A stretch of 64,000 nucleotides of DNA from Desulfacinum infernum DSM 9756. GTDB taxonomy: Bacteria > Desulfobacterota > Syntrophobacteria > Syntrophobacterales > DSM-9756. This document shows, in pieces, positions 54,883 through 63,204 of the stretch; the stretch's first letter is position 1; the number at the start of each line of letters is the position of its first letter. The DNA is taken from positions 1 to 64,000 of the forward strand of contig NZ_FQVB01000016.1 in the NCBI RefSeq assembly GCF_900129305.1. The letters run 5' to 3'. The notes below the pieces were generated by a model. The model ran no database searches, was not told where the DNA came from, and worked only from the letters and a program-made list of their open reading frames with translations. The position numbers and the translations under genes were made by a program.

Positions 54883-55761
54883 CTACCGGAACACGCCGGA
54901 GAACGGAAGGGTTTCGTATCGGTCCAGAAGCAACACGGCGACACCGCCCAGGACCCAGCCCGCTCCCAGGGCCCAGTCCAGCGGTGTGGAGCGGAAGGAT
55001 TCCCGGGTCGGGAATCGGCCGGTAAAGCCGCGGCACAGCATGGCCTCGTGCACGCGTTCCGTTCTTTCGAGGCTGCGAACGAAAAGCATGCCGAGGAAAT
55101 TGCCCAGGATGTGGATCGTGCGGCGATTGGTGCCGGGCCGGAATCCGCGCACGTTCATGCCAACCCAGAGGCGGCTCATCTCATGCCGAAAGACAAAGAC
55201 GTAGCGGTACATGATGAGCAGCATCTGGCAGAGGGGGTCGGGTACTCCCAATCGGGCCAGGGCGTTGACCGTTCGGGGAAACGGGCTCGTTCGAAGTAGA
55301 GGTTCCATGAGAAGTGCCACGCTCATGGCCTTGGCCGCCACCAAGGCGGCCACCGAAAATCCCCGGAAATTGATTTGGATCCATGTCCCGTGGCCCAATG
55401 TGGCCACCTGGTCTCCGGGCAGTACCGGCACGGTCAACGGCAGGACGACAAAGAACATGGCAAGAAAAGCGGCCATGGCGGCAATCCGACGGGCCGCAAG
55501 TCTCCAAGGGGTTCCGGCGACCATCAGAGCCGACGCGGAAACGGCGCAACACAGGAGCGCTGTGCCCACCGTGCCGACGGAGGCGGCGCAGAAGGAGAAA
55601 AGGAGAAGAGAAGCGATCTTGATGCGAGGGTCCCAACGATGAAAGAGGGTCTGACGCCGGCCTTCCTCCACCCCCGGCAACTCCGGGACAGCCCAGAGTT
55701 CCTGCTCTCCCCTGCTCCGCGACCGGGAGGTTTCACTTGTTTTCCCGAGCTTCATCTCCAT
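54883..55761 (-). CDS. cbiQ: ECF transporter transmembrane subunit CbiQ
   Basis: A 292-residue membrane protein with five to six hydrophobic segments. The conserved cytoplasmic coupling motif that touches the ATPases is visible as SLERTERVHEAMLCRGFTGRFP, and a second one as NALARLGVPDPLCQML. The start overlaps the stop of cbiM by 10 bp (alternative ATG 55755 gives a 4-bp overlap), so translation is coupled. Together with CbiM and CbiO it forms the energised core of the metal importer. Confidence 0.93.
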   Translation of the reverse strand: MEMKLGKTSETSRSRSRGEQELWAVPELPGVEEGRRQTLFHRWDPRIKIASLLLFSFCAASVGTVGTALLCCAVSASALMVAGTPWRLAARRIAAMAAFLAMFFVVLPLTVPVLPGDQVATLGHGTWIQINFRGFSVAALVAAKAMSVALLMEPLLRTSPFPRTVNALARLGVPDPLCQMLLIMYRYVFVFRHEMSRLWVGMNVRGFRPGTNRRTIHILGNFLGMLFVRSLERTERVHEAMLCRGFTGRFPTRESFRSTPLDWALGAGWVLGGVAVLLLDRYETLPFSGVFR

Positions 55762-56372
55762 TCCGCCTTCCAGGCCCCCTGAGTGATGAGCTCCGGCTTG
55801 ACCCTGCCGACGAAGGCCAGCACCGAAGCCGTGACCAAGGCTTCCACGACGACCACAGGCACATGGGCCGCCAGGGCGATCTTCGCCACTCCAAAGAAAT
55901 CCTCACCCCCCAAGGCCAGCAACATGGCCAGGCCACAGGCGGCCACGGCCACGGCTGTTCCGGACGCCATAGCGCCTGCCAAAATCCGAACGCGATCCGG
56001 GGAGTTCCGAAAACGGGTGAAAAATGCTCCGGAGAGCCAGGCAGGCAGTCCCATCATCAGGGCGTTGGCGCCCAGTGCCGTGAGCCCTCCAAATTGAAAG
56101 AGAAGACATTGGAGCAGCAGCCCCAGAAACACAGCCAAAAAGGCGCTCCATCCTAGGAGGATCCCCACGAGGCCTGGCAGCAGCAAGTGGACGCTGGTGG
56201 GGCCCAGGGGCACGTGCACCAAGGAGGCCACGAAGAAAGCGGAGGTCATGACCGCCACCTTGGGAAGGTCCTGCGCTCGGGTCTTCCGAAGGCTGAGGGA
56301 CAGACAGCCGGCACTCAATGCGTAGCACGCCAGGGCCACCTTGGTGGGAAGAACTCCGTCGGCGATATGCAT
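55752..56372 (-). CDS. cbiM: Nickel/cobalt-binding transporter subunit CbiM/NikM
   Basis: A 206-residue membrane protein starting with the hallmark MHIADGVLP, whose first Met amine and His2 hold the metal ion after start processing. A later VHVPLGPTSVHLLLPGLVG segment supplies further His ligands. GGAGGG precedes the ATG. Cobalt and nickel versions look alike; the NikL-like gene upstream favours nickel (inference). It starts 5 bp after the stop of the preceding small membrane protein. Confidence 0.94.
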   Translation of the reverse strand: MHIADGVLPTKVALACYALSAGCLSLSLRKTRAQDLPKVAVMTSAFFVASLVHVPLGPTSVHLLLPGLVGILLGWSAFLAVFLGLLLQCLLFQFGGLTALGANALMMGLPAWLSGAFFTRFRNSPDRVRILAGAMASGTAVAVAACGLAMLLALGGEDFFGVAKIALAAHVPVVVVEALVTASVLAFVGRVKPELITQGAWKAEWR

Positions 56373-56376
56373 GATT

Positions 56377-56751
56377 TCAACTCCCTCCGTCCGGACGCTT
56401 GCGGGACAGAACGAAGGCCGCCGCGCCGAAGATCCCCAGGATATAGCCGATGCCGCCCAGAACATCCCTGAGGGTCGGCTTATCCCTGGAGGCACGAAGT
56501 CGAGCCAGTTCGCGCTTGATCTGGCGAAGTTCCTGGGAGGTCTCCTGTTGATGTTGCTGAAGTATGCTCAGAACTTGTGTACAGGCAGGCGCCTGGGAGT
56601 GTACGATAGCGTTTGAGCCTGCTTGTTCCGTGGGGGTCCCGACCCTTCGAGCCGTCTCCTCTGCGGCGTTCGCTGAAAGGTCCGCGAAAAAGGAAAGCAT
56701 GGCTAAGGTCAGCAACACGAGCAGCTTTGCGTCTAGGGATGCCCGGCTCAT
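56377..56751 (-). CDS. Small membrane protein of the nickel/cobalt transporter
   Basis: A 124-residue protein with a signal-like first helix (LLVLLTLAMLSFFADLSANA), a soluble middle part rich in Gln and Arg (coiled-coil-like VLSILQQHQQETSQELRQIKRELARL) and a C-terminal membrane helix (LGGIGYILGIFGAAAFVL). Its place between the NikL-like gene (3 bp away) and cbiM (4 bp) is that of CbiN/NikN accessory subunits, but its sequence is not obviously CbiN. Confidence 0.75.
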   Translation of the reverse strand: MSRASLDAKLLVLLTLAMLSFFADLSANAAEETARRVGTPTEQAGSNAIVHSQAPACTQVLSILQQHQQETSQELRQIKRELARLRASRDKPTLRDVLGGIGYILGIFGAAAFVLSRKRPDGGS

Positions 56752-56754
56752 CGG

Positions 56755-57147
56755 CTATTTGCTCCAGTCCTCTTTTTTCAAGGTGTAGGTGGCCTTGTGC
56801 CCCATGGACGCGTTCACCTCGATGGTGAGATCGCATGCCGTGCCCGGTGCGTCAAACTGAAAAAGGCCCTGGTTGTCTGTTTTGCCCTCCGCCACCGTCT
56901 TTCCATGCGTTCCGAAAACCACCACGGCAGCCTCGGCCGCAGGGGATCCATCCGGAAAATAGCTTTCCACGTAGACGGTCCGCCCTTCCACATAGGCAAA
57001 CACGTTAACCTTGTGGGCCAAGGCCGTCCCGGCCAAAAGAAAGGTCGCCGCCGTCCAGACGACGATTAGCCAACGGCCCGAAAGGCTTCTCCTGTCTCCG
57101 ACCGTTTCCTTCCACCATCGCGCCCCTCGTCCTGCCTTTCTTCTCAT
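56755..57147 (-). CDS. NikL-like exported accessory protein of nickel transport
   Basis: A 130-residue protein with a membrane or signal helix (WLIVVWTAATFLLAGTALA) followed by AHKVNVFAYVEGRTVYVESYFPDG and a beta-sandwich ending in ASMGHKATYTLKKEDW. This start after cleavage, with His in an AHKVNVFA motif, matches NikL-type accessory components found beside nikMQO. GGAGGAG lies 6 bp before the ATG at 57147. First gene of the transporter operon, only 27 bp after an intrinsic terminator that may attenuate the operon. Confidence 0.82.
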   Translation of the reverse strand: MRRKAGRGARWWKETVGDRRSLSGRWLIVVWTAATFLLAGTALAHKVNVFAYVEGRTVYVESYFPDGSPAAEAAVVVFGTHGKTVAEGKTDNQGLFQFDAPGTACDLTIEVNASMGHKATYTLKKEDWSK

Positions 57148-57173
57148 GATTGATCTCCTCCACTTGCGAGCGG

Positions 57174-57213
57174 AAAAAAAAGAGGCCGACACCGAACCCA
57201 TTCGATGCCGGCC
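57174..57213 (-). terminator. Intrinsic terminator just upstream of the transporter operon (attenuator candidate)
   Basis: On the minus strand GGCCGGCATCGAA pairs with TTCGGTGTCGGCC (13 pairs with two G-U), loop TGGG, followed by TC and eight T. It ends 27 bp before the first start codon, a position that only makes sense for regulated read-through. Confidence 0.88.
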
Positions 57214-57425
57214 TTCGTGGCCTTATTGCCTTTTCTGGGGAAAGCACCCCCAGGGTCGGAGCCCTCGGGGCGTTGAGCCGGAAACCCCCTTCTTGGAGGC
57301 AGTACCGCCTGTATCAGTAGCAAAGAGCGAACAGGAATTCAAGCCCCGACGCCCTTCCGGCACTTGCGAAATGTGTCGCAGGCGATTATAAGAGCTCATC
57401 CGCAAGGGGGACCCGGCCACCGCAT
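57214..57425 (-). promoter_or_regulatory. Structured leader of the transporter operon, possible metal or cofactor riboswitch
   Basis: About 210 nt between the likely promoter region (TATAAT at about 57390) and the attenuator contain several nested complementary segments, e.g. CCCTGGGGGTGC with TTTCCCCAG, and GGCGGTACTGCC. No known riboswitch class was recognised with confidence; the conserved cores of the cobalamin class are absent. Candidates include metal-sensing or molybdenum-cofactor-type RNAs. Confidence 0.4.
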
Positions 57426-57440
57426 TGTCAAGAGTGCACC

Positions 57441-59003
57441 ATGATCAAGCGTAACCTCAAGGATTCACCCCATGGGCCCATCCTCGTAGTGGAGACGGGA
57501 CCGGCGTTCGATCCGGCGACTTGGCGCATCTTGCACGAGGAATGCGGTCCGGCCCTCAAGGGCCCTGTGCGCACCTCTTCGGAAATCAAGCGGGCCATGG
57601 AAGAGTTCCATCCGGAACTTTTACTGGTTGATGCGCCCCCGGGATGGAATCCTTCTGCTCTGCGCGCATCCTTGGGGGGCGAATCCGGACCTTCCCCACC
57701 GTTGGTACTCCTGGGTTGTCCCGAGGATGCGGGCTTTCCCGAAAAGGTACTGGAAAGCGGCGCCGAGGGATGGGTCTTCAAACCGCCTCGACCGCGGGAA
57801 GTGGCCTTGGTGGCAGAGCATATCCGCCGGCGCAGGAACGCCCTTTCCCTGGCACTCAACAGGGTGAAGATCCAGGGCATGAGCGCGCTTGCGGCCGCCT
57901 TCGCGCAGAATTGGACCCATGCCCTTTCCCACATCCTGGACCGGGTGAGTCGCGCGCGGGCAGTCTGCACAGGGCAAAATGTCGTGGAGAACCTCCTGGG
58001 CGATGCGTATCGGGCGGCCGTTGAGGCCGAGAGCCTTGTACGGGGCTTTCTCTCCCTGCCCGCGCAAGGCGATCTGAGCCCCGAGCCCCTGGACTTGTCG
58101 GCAGCCGTCCAGGAAGTGTGTGCCCATGTGTTTCAGGGCCCGCGGACGCCCACGGCGGACATCTCCGTGGGATGCCATCTGATGCGGGTACTGGCCGATC
58201 GAGACGCCTTGCGAACGGTGCTGGAAACCGTTCTGCAAGAAACGGGATCCACGCCCGATCGCGCCGGAGTGGTGCGTATCGGGCTGAAAAACATTCGCAT
58301 CCCGCATGGTGGACCGTTGTGGGAAGTCCTGCCGTCGGGGCAGTACGTCAGGATGGAGCTGGAGGGCTGCGGTGCGGAAGGCCGGACCGGAACCCGACGC
58401 ACCACACTTCACCCGGATGCCCATACGGCGCCCCCTGGTGCTCACGGGGGTCTAAACATGGAAATGTTCCAGGCACTGGCCTTGGTCCACGCGCAGGGCG
58501 GCCACCTTGACCTTAAACCGCGGCCTGGGGGCGGAACGGTGGTGACGATCTACCTACCTGCCGCGGTTTCGAGCCGGGAGCCAAGCCGGCGCAGGCTCCG
58601 AGCCCCGGGGCCTACGCGGGCGCGGATTCTGGCCATGGACGACGAGCCGATGCTTCGCCAGCTGGCGGAGGCCGTCCTGAATCACTTGGGCTATGAGTGC
58701 GACACGGCCGCCCACGGTCAAGAAGCTCTCATGCTGTACAAACGCGCGCTGGATGCAGGCCGGCGATACGACATGGTGGTTCTGGATCTCACCGTGAAAG
58801 GGGGGCTGGGAGGCATTCCCACCATGGCTCAGCTACTTGCCATCGATCCACAAGTGAAGGCGGTCATTTATACCGGATATTCAGAAGACCCGATTTTCCA
58901 AAATTATCGCCTGCACGGTTTCAAAGGAGCCATGCGAAAGCCCTATTCCGTAAAGGAAATGGCGGTCATGGTTCGCCGCATCCTCGGAAGAAGCGAGCAC
59001 TGA
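57441..59003 (+). CDS. Degenerate hybrid histidine kinase with C-terminal receiver domain
   Basis: A 520-residue soluble protein. Residues 12-125 resemble a receiver domain without clear phospho-acceptor. The region FAQNWTHALSHILDRV stands where kinases have AHDFNNLL, with a His but altered surroundings. The ATPase domain is recognisable only by layout (ISVGCHLMRVLADRDALRTVLETVLQE, GGGTVVTIYLPA) and lacks the usual N and G boxes. The final 125 residues are an intact receiver: MDDEPMLRQLAE, VVLDLTVKGGLGG (phospho-Asp) and the conserved KPYS Lys. It may be a scaffold or phosphate sink rather than a kinase. Confidence 0.78.
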   Translation: MIKRNLKDSPHGPILVVETGPAFDPATWRILHEECGPALKGPVRTSSEIKRAMEEFHPELLLVDAPPGWNPSALRASLGGESGPSPPLVLLGCPEDAGFPEKVLESGAEGWVFKPPRPREVALVAEHIRRRRNALSLALNRVKIQGMSALAAAFAQNWTHALSHILDRVSRARAVCTGQNVVENLLGDAYRAAVEAESLVRGFLSLPAQGDLSPEPLDLSAAVQEVCAHVFQGPRTPTADISVGCHLMRVLADRDALRTVLETVLQETGSTPDRAGVVRIGLKNIRIPHGGPLWEVLPSGQYVRMELEGCGAEGRTGTRRTTLHPDAHTAPPGAHGGLNMEMFQALALVHAQGGHLDLKPRPGGGTVVTIYLPAAVSSREPSRRRLRAPGPTRARILAMDDEPMLRQLAEAVLNHLGYECDTAAHGQEALMLYKRALDAGRRYDMVVLDLTVKGGLGGIPTMAQLLAIDPQVKAVIYTGYSEDPIFQNYRLHGFKGAMRKPYSVKEMAVMVRRILGRSEH

Positions 59004-59018
59004 TCCTGGATTTTGCTC

Positions 59019-59237
59019 TCACTCGTTCATCTGCGGCCAAGGACGCTCTTCCGACTCCTCCACATAGTAGCAGAACCGGTCCCACTCAACCTCTCGGAGA
59101 CTTACGGGACAGCGAAGGCGAACCTTCCGCTCCGTGACCTCCACCACCTCCCAGTCACCGCTGCGCGGACCGCCTTCGATGGAGATCTTCTGGCCCGGCG
59201 CCAGCGGGTAGGGACGAAAGACGACAACGCCTGCCAT
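59019..59237 (-). CDS. Small protein of unknown function
   Basis: A 72-residue protein with GAGGG before the ATG at 59237. VVVFRPYPLAPGQKISIEGGPRSGDWEVVEVTERKVRLRCPVS looks like a small SH3- or Tudor-like beta barrel, and the tail is acidic and aromatic (EVEWDRFCYYVEESEERPW). No family was recognised. It converges with the hybrid kinase gene 15 bp away. Open frame and ribosome binding site together make it likely to be real. Confidence 0.6.
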   Translation of the reverse strand: MAGVVVFRPYPLAPGQKISIEGGPRSGDWEVVEVTERKVRLRCPVSLREVEWDRFCYYVEESEERPWPQMNE

Positions 59238-59548
59238 GGTTTCCCTCACCGCGATGGATTTACCCCTTGGTCTGCCGCTGAGCATCAGCCCCGCAGAGAG
59301 GCACATTGGGAAGCCGCCCAAGCACTCGAACGCGTCCGCCGGCCGCCTTCCAGCCGATGGCTTCCTTTCGCAGCCCGGGAGGGCTGCACTACGAGAGAGG
59401 CGGCGCTTGCGCGGTGTGTTCATTGTACATGCTCGTCATCCCGGCGGAAACGAGGACCAAACATTTCCGGCAGGCCCCAGCCTCCCACTCCCCGTTCGAT
59501 AGGCGACCGAGCTCGAGGCGTGCTGTTCCGGGGGGGTCGAACAAGCAA
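59238..59548. repeat. Intergenic region with a remnant of a type B repeat
   Basis: At 59365-59400 the sequence CGCAGCCCGGGAGGGCTGC followed by ACTACGAGA matches the second palindrome and following bases of type B repeats. The remainder of the repeat is not recognisable and no gene is supported. Confidence 0.55.
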
Positions 59549-60871
59549 CTATGCCCCGGTCTTTTCCCTTTCCGAAAGGATGTCCTGGATGGCCCCTTCG
59601 ATTTTGCTCAAGGCTCCCAGCCGTTCCTTGGCCTTTTCCAGGTAGGGAAGGGCCTGGGGATTCTTGTGGCGCCCGAGGGCCTGGGCCGCCCAGTTCACCA
59701 CATAAGGGCTCTCGTGCTCCGTCAGCTGAGCCAGCAGGGAGAAGCTCTCCTCTGTGGGAACGGCGCCGAGAACCATGATGAGTCCCACCTTGAGTTCATC
59801 GAACGCGGCATTTTCCGAAAGCACTTGGGCGATGACGGGAACCGCCTTCTCGCCCATGGCTTCCAGCTGTTTGAGGCACATCTGGGCGAAATAGGGGAAC
59901 CGGAACATGGAAAGCTCGGCCAGGAGCCGCGGTACCGCTTCGTGGGAAAAGGACGCCAGCAGGTCCGGAACGAAGAGGCTGGCCCAGGAAAACGTGTAGC
60001 ACAGGGGCAGCAGGTGGGGGATCATGTCCGGGCCCGCTTGCCTGATCTCGACCAGGACCGGCTCCAGGGCCCGGCGCCTGGTCTCCACGCCTTCCGCATC
60101 CCGTTGGGGAAACCGTTTCATGTCGTTGGCCAGCTTGAGCTTGCCTGCCAGGCGATCCAGGCGGTCGTCCCCCGTTCGGGGGAATTCCTGTTCGTAGGCC
60201 CGGGCGCGCTGGGCGATCCAGAACTTTTCCAGCCAGGTGGCCGGAGAGTAGAAGTGCACCAGCTCCTTCCGCTCCAGGCCCTCCCGCTTGTGATAGCCGT
60301 TTTCCTGGAAGAAATCCTTCTCCTCCACCGCCACCTGCCAGCGGGTTCGGGCCCTGTAGAAGGCGGTGTCGTAATCGCCGGTGGCCAGGCAGGCGGTCAC
60401 CAGGATGTCGTGGAGCCGGTCGTCTTCCGGATAAACCTCCAGGAGCCGCTCGGCGTGGTGGCGTGCCTTGTCGTAGGATCCTTCCAGCAGATGGCTGAAT
60501 CCCTTTTCCACATCTTTTTGGAGTTTCTCCCGGCGCTTGGCCCTTTCCTCCATCTGCTGAAGTTCGTCCTTGGGGAGTGCCTTTCGGGCCTCTTCGTGGT
60601 GCGGAAGGCAGCACTTCTTATATTTCTTGCCCGAGCCGCACGGACATGGCTCGTTTCGTCCCACCCGTTTCACGATCAGGTGGTCCGCCAGGGCCATCTG
60701 GCGACGCGAGGTCTTGTAGTCCTCGATGAGTTTGTCCAGATCCTGATCCCGAAGGCCGTAGCGGGCGAGCACGGTGTCGCGATGGACCCCCTGCATGATG
60801 TCGTAGACGGGTTGCCACGGGTTGCCGGAGGCCGAAGGGGAAGTGCCGGGGGTGGAACTAGAACCGCTCAT
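59549..60871 (-). CDS. SEC-C motif protein with HEAT-like repeats
   Basis: A 440-residue protein. Near residue 75 it has a SEC-C zinc motif, RNEPCPCGSGKKYKKCC, as found at the end of SecA where it binds SecB and ribosomes. A TPR-like part follows (GSYDKARHHAERLLEVYPEDDRLHDIL), and the C-terminal 200 residues show HEAT-like repeats (VPVIAQVLSENAAFDELKVGLIMVLGAV, SLLAQLTEHESPYVVNWAAQALGRH). Such proteins act as adaptors in protein contacts; the partner is unknown. AAAGGA precedes the ATG at 60871. Confidence 0.82.
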   Translation of the reverse strand: MSGSSSTPGTSPSASGNPWQPVYDIMQGVHRDTVLARYGLRDQDLDKLIEDYKTSRRQMALADHLIVKRVGRNEPCPCGSGKKYKKCCLPHHEEARKALPKDELQQMEERAKRREKLQKDVEKGFSHLLEGSYDKARHHAERLLEVYPEDDRLHDILVTACLATGDYDTAFYRARTRWQVAVEEKDFFQENGYHKREGLERKELVHFYSPATWLEKFWIAQRARAYEQEFPRTGDDRLDRLAGKLKLANDMKRFPQRDAEGVETRRRALEPVLVEIRQAGPDMIPHLLPLCYTFSWASLFVPDLLASFSHEAVPRLLAELSMFRFPYFAQMCLKQLEAMGEKAVPVIAQVLSENAAFDELKVGLIMVLGAVPTEESFSLLAQLTEHESPYVVNWAAQALGRHKNPQALPYLEKAKERLGALSKIEGAIQDILSEREKTGA

Positions 60872-60955
60872 GGAACGTCCTTTCTGTGAGTGGCGATTTG
60901 AATCACGAAAGTCTGCCGCAAGGCATCGGATCTCTACCACCTTTGGTCAATGGTG

Positions 60956-61522
60956 TCAAAACTCCACTGGCCTCCGCGGGGCCCGGCCGGTCTTTGCCAG
61001 GTTACGGGCGATGACCTCGGCGATCTCTTCCGCAGACAGGGAGCCGGAATCCACGGCCACATGGGCGATCACCCGGTAGAGCGGGCGCCTTCTTTCCAGG
61101 ATCTGGGAGGTCTCGTCCTGGACGTGGCGGCCGGTGAGCGACGGTCTTTGCGTTGCGGTCTTGGGATCCAGTGCGAGGCGCTGGAGGATAACCGGAAGGT
61201 CGCAATCCAGCCAGACTACGTGGAAGCAGTCGCGGAGGATCTTTCCGTTCCTTTCCTTTTCCACGATTCCGCCTCCCGTGGCCACCACCAACCCCTCTTC
61301 CCGGCTGATCTGGCCCAGAAGGGCCGATTCCGCTTCCCGGAAGGCCTCCCAGCCGTTTTGAGCAACGAAATGGGCGATGGACGTTCCAAACCGCTGCGTC
61401 AGCACGCGGTCCATGTCCACGAAGTCCCATCCCAGGCGCGCGGCCAGGAGGTCGCCCACCGTGCTCTTCCCCGTGCCGCGGTATCCGATGAGAGCAATCC
61501 GCTGAATCGTGCTTTCTTCCAC
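60956..61522 (-). CDS. aroK: Shikimate kinase
   Basis: A 188-residue kinase that phosphorylates shikimate in the aromatic amino acid pathway. Walker A is IALIGYRGTGKSTVG; FVDMDRVLTQRFG carries the shikimate-binding Asp, VVATGGGIVEKE the glycine-rich loop, and RPSLTG the lid. GTG 61522 is preferred because AGGAGG lies 9 bp upstream; the frame is open to a TTG at 61543, but that codon is part of the ribosome binding site. The gene is divergent from aroQ, another step of the same pathway. Confidence 0.93.
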   Translation of the reverse strand: MEESTIQRIALIGYRGTGKSTVGDLLAARLGWDFVDMDRVLTQRFGTSIAHFVAQNGWEAFREAESALLGQISREEGLVVATGGGIVEKERNGKILRDCFHVVWLDCDLPVILQRLALDPKTATQRPSLTGRHVQDETSQILERRRPLYRVIAHVAVDSGSLSAEEIAEVIARNLAKTGRAPRRPVEF

Positions 61523-61830
61523 CCTCCAATGCCTCCTCAACAAGGCGAAGTGGAGCGACCGGGCGCCATAGAACAGGCAGCCAGCCGTCTCGCGGATCTC
61601 GCCGCTCCCACAGCCCGTTCATGCCGCATTGTCGTCCCTTCGCGTTCCCGGGCCCTTTTCTTTCCCATGAGCCTCCCCCATCCTGCGAGGCGAGGCAAAA
61701 CATGATTAAGAAATCCTTGGCCCCATGCGGACCTAAACGGTAAATAGATTTTCCAGCACGCGCAAGGACAAAGCCTGCGGTGATATTTGGATTCGAAGGC
61801 ATCGACGATGGGAACGGGAGGCCCAAGCCC
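61523..61830. other. Divergent intergenic region between aroK and aroQ
   Basis: About 308 bp that must hold the promoters of both shikimate-pathway genes. The segment 61690-61770 is relatively AT-rich. No operator-like repeat or gene was recognised. Confidence 0.35.
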
Positions 61831-62277
61831 ATGAAACGGATTCTCGTGCTCCACGGAATCAACCTGAACATGTTCGGGAGGCGGGACAGCAGCCACTACG
61901 GACATCTGACCCTTACGGCCATCGATGAGCGCATCCAGGCGCTCGCCGCTGAACTGGGCGTGCAGGTGGAATGCTTTCAATCGAACCGCGAAGACGAGCT
62001 GGTGGAAAGGATTCATCGGGCCCTGGACGACGGAACGGACGCCGTGGTGATCAACGCCGGCGCCTGGACCCACTACAACTATGCCATTCGGGATGCGCTG
62101 GAGATTTTGAAGGTGCCGGTCGTGGAGGTGCACATGTCCAACATCCACGCCCGAGAGCCCTTCCGCGCAACGTCCGTGCTGGCTCCCGTGGCCCGGGGCC
62201 AGATTTCCGGTTTTGGCGTTCTCAGCTACCTTCTGGGACTTCGTGCCGCCGTGGATCTCCTGGAAGAACAAGGGTAA
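61831..62277 (+). CDS. aroQ: Type II 3-dehydroquinate dehydratase
   Basis: A 148-residue dodecameric enzyme that removes water from 3-dehydroquinate. The start RILVLHGINLNMFGRRDSSHYG carries the active-site Arg and Tyr of the family (the more usual form is NGPNLNLLG-REP), QSNREDELVERIH the substrate loop, VVINAGAWTHYNYAIRDAL the Asn/His motif, and VEVHMSNIHAREPFRATS the second His. ACGGGAGG precedes the ATG at 61831. The HGINLNMFG variation suggests a slightly divergent branch. Confidence 0.93.
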   Translation: MKRILVLHGINLNMFGRRDSSHYGHLTLTAIDERIQALAAELGVQVECFQSNREDELVERIHRALDDGTDAVVINAGAWTHYNYAIRDALEILKVPVVEVHMSNIHAREPFRATSVLAPVARGQISGFGVLSYLLGLRAAVDLLEEQG

Positions 62278-62449
62278 GGAACGCATTGGATCCAGGGCCA
62301 GCTTCAAGAAATCGGCTTGCGGGCCTCGGGATCAAAGCGGTTCATTTTCGCCATACCTGACCAGGAGCCGGCACAAGCCCGTTGACGATGCGCAGCCCTT
62401 CGGGTAGGAGGAGCGGCCCTGGACGAGATGCGTAAACGATGGGGTGACC

Positions 62450-63190
62450 ATGAGACGACCTTTCGCTTTGGATCAACCGTGGATGAAGCCTGTGCCGATC
62501 CTGGCGGCCGGCCTGCTCAGACTGCTTCACCACAGCTGTTCCTTTTCCGCCCTGGGGCTGGGGCATCTCCAAAGGGCGTTGTCGGGGCCCGGCGCCTGCC
62601 TGTTCACCACCTGGCATTGCATGTTTCCTGCGGTGGTCCACTTTTTCCGAAACTTGGACGGGGTTCTCATGGTGAGCCGTTCCCAGGACGGAGAATGGGC
62701 ATCGCGCATCGTTCACCATCTGGGCTACCAAACCGTGCGGGGGTCCAGCCACCGGGGCGGTTCCCAGGCCCTTCGCGCCATGCTTCGCCTCACCCGCCTG
62801 GGTCATTACGCCGGTCTCATCGCGGACGGTTCCCAGGGGCCCGCCAAGGTGGCCCAGGCCGGGATCGTGTGGCTGGCGCGAGCCACGGGCCTTCCCTTGT
62901 TTCCCGTCTGTATGGCCGCCCATCCGTGCGTGCGCCTTTCCAGCTGGGACCGAACCATCATCGCCCGGCCCTTTGCCACCGTGGTTATGGCCTTCGGTGA
63001 GCCCATCCGGGTGCCGCGCAACGTCCCCCCGGAAGGGCTGGAATCGTACCGGAACCGGCTCCAGGATGCCCTGAACCGTCTGGCGGACCAGGCGGAAACG
63101 GCCGCGCGGAGCGGCGCAGGCGTTCCCATCCCATCCCAGGCAGCCCGAGCCGCCGGGCGGATCGGGCCCGGTCGAACCCTTACCCCTTGA
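62450..63190 (+). CDS. DUF374/lysophospholipid acyltransferase-family protein
   Basis: A 246-residue membrane-associated acyltransferase-like protein. The motifs TTWHCMFPAVVHFFRN (in place of HxxxxD), LMVSRSQDGEWASRIVHHLGYQTVRGSSHRGGSQALRAM and GLIADGSQGPAKVAQAGIVWLARATGLPLFPV are the DUF374 pattern, a family linked to acylation in lipopolysaccharide or phospholipid assembly. A GTG at 62444 is an alternative start. It precedes fabH by 14 bp, so it may be cotranscribed with fatty acid synthesis genes. Confidence 0.85.
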   Translation: MRRPFALDQPWMKPVPILAAGLLRLLHHSCSFSALGLGHLQRALSGPGACLFTTWHCMFPAVVHFFRNLDGVLMVSRSQDGEWASRIVHHLGYQTVRGSSHRGGSQALRAMLRLTRLGHYAGLIADGSQGPAKVAQAGIVWLARATGLPLFPVCMAAHPCVRLSSWDRTIIARPFATVVMAFGEPIRVPRNVPPEGLESYRNRLQDALNRLADQAETAARSGAGVPIPSQAARAAGRIGPGRTLTP

Positions 63191-63204
63191 GAAAGGAGAA
63201 ATGC

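Noticed and set aside
57148-57440. Cobalamin riboswitch upstream of the nickel/cobalt transporter
   Set aside because: The conserved cobalamin cores seen at 36975-37149 (GCGGTCCCGCC, GGTGCGAATCC) are missing here, so the leader was left unassigned.
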